From Alphaproteobacteria bacterium UBA6187 (GTDB taxonomy: Bacteria > Pseudomonadota > Alphaproteobacteria > Rickettsiales > UBA6187), in the NCBI GenBank assembly GCA_002422795.1, contig DITJ01000017.1:1-5122 (forward strand): 5,122 nt of DNA, in the 5' to 3' direction. Of this stretch, positions 5,020-5,122 are shown piece by piece. Positions within the stretch are counted from its first letter, which is position 1; each line of letters opens with the position of its first letter. The notes beneath the pieces are model-generated. The model did no database searches. It was not told the origin of the DNA and saw only the letters and a program-made list of their open reading frames with translations. The position numbers were made by a program, and so were the translations under genes.

Positions 5020-5102
5020 CCCCGCGCAGGCGGGGATCCAGGGAAATTATATATAATATACAATTGTTTGTGTATAGAAAAAACTGGATCCCCGCCTGCG
5101 CG
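5020..5102. repeat. REP-like inverted repeat around an AT-rich core
   Basis: A 19-bp perfect inverted repeat pairs 5023-5041 with 5084-5102 (sequence core GGCGGGGATCCAG and its complement) across a 42-nt AT-rich spacer. The left copy also has its own hairpin: CCCCGC (5020-5025), loop GCAG, GCGGGG (5030-5035). The right copy has lost the matching outer bases. GC-rich units of this type ending in GGATCCAG occur as interspersed repeats in many proteobacterial genomes. It contrasts sharply in GC with its surroundings. It contains no gene and could also act as a transcription end signal. Confidence 0.75.
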
Positions 5103-5122
5103 CACTACTGTCCGGTAAAAAT

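Noticed and set aside
5020..5102. CRISPR array
   Set aside because: There are only two units, in inverted and not direct orientation, with one spacer of low complexity.

Overview
The window holds the 5' half of a bacterial division and cell wall (dcw) cluster on the minus strand. In transcription order it reads mraZ, rsmH (mraW), ftsL, ftsI and the first 77 codons of murE, which runs off the left edge. Beyond mraZ lies a 534-bp intergenic region, then one unrecognised gene on the plus strand, then a short tail with an inverted repeat. Gene order, the MraZ start (MALFLSTYVNKVDKKGRVSVP) and the FtsL core (EWAYLNKPERVEKL) fit an alphaproteobacterium. The modest GC content and the repeats at gene junctions suggest a lineage such as Rickettsiales or Holosporales, but the sequence here does not settle this.

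The genes make one pathway. MraZ is the cluster's DNA-binding regulator, RsmH methylates 16S rRNA, FtsL and FtsI are divisome membrane proteins, and MurE makes a peptidoglycan precursor. ftsL/ftsI overlap by 4 nt and ftsI/murE by about 53 nt. The mraZ-rsmH and rsmH-ftsL gaps are 75 and 73-81 nt and are filled by inverted repeats.

The most unusual feature is a set of three elements made of degenerate tandem 7-nt units arranged as inverted repeats. They lie at 119-174 (inside the murE frame, just past the ftsI stop), 2311-2379 (across the rsmH stop; a perfect 26-bp inverted repeat) and 3303-3385 (across the mraZ stop, ending 4 nt before the rsmH start). The heptad differs at each site but fits a loose common form (AA, two pyrimidines, then mixed bases). 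Each marks a gene junction.

The mraZ upstream region carries a good sigma70-type promoter (TTGACG-17-TATTAT, minus strand). ATGG boxes at exact 10-bp spacing overlap its start point, as expected for an MraZ operator. Transcripts from it would have a leader of about 300 nt. Part of that leader (3932-4102) can fold into a rod-like structure, so it may be a regulatory leader or a separate small RNA. mraZ itself appears to start at TTG.

The plus-strand gene (4367-4888) encodes a 173-residue protein with two hydrophobic segments and an N terminus that looks like a mitochondrial presequence. The right end has a 19-bp GC-rich inverted repeat around an AT-rich core, resembling a REP-type interspersed element.
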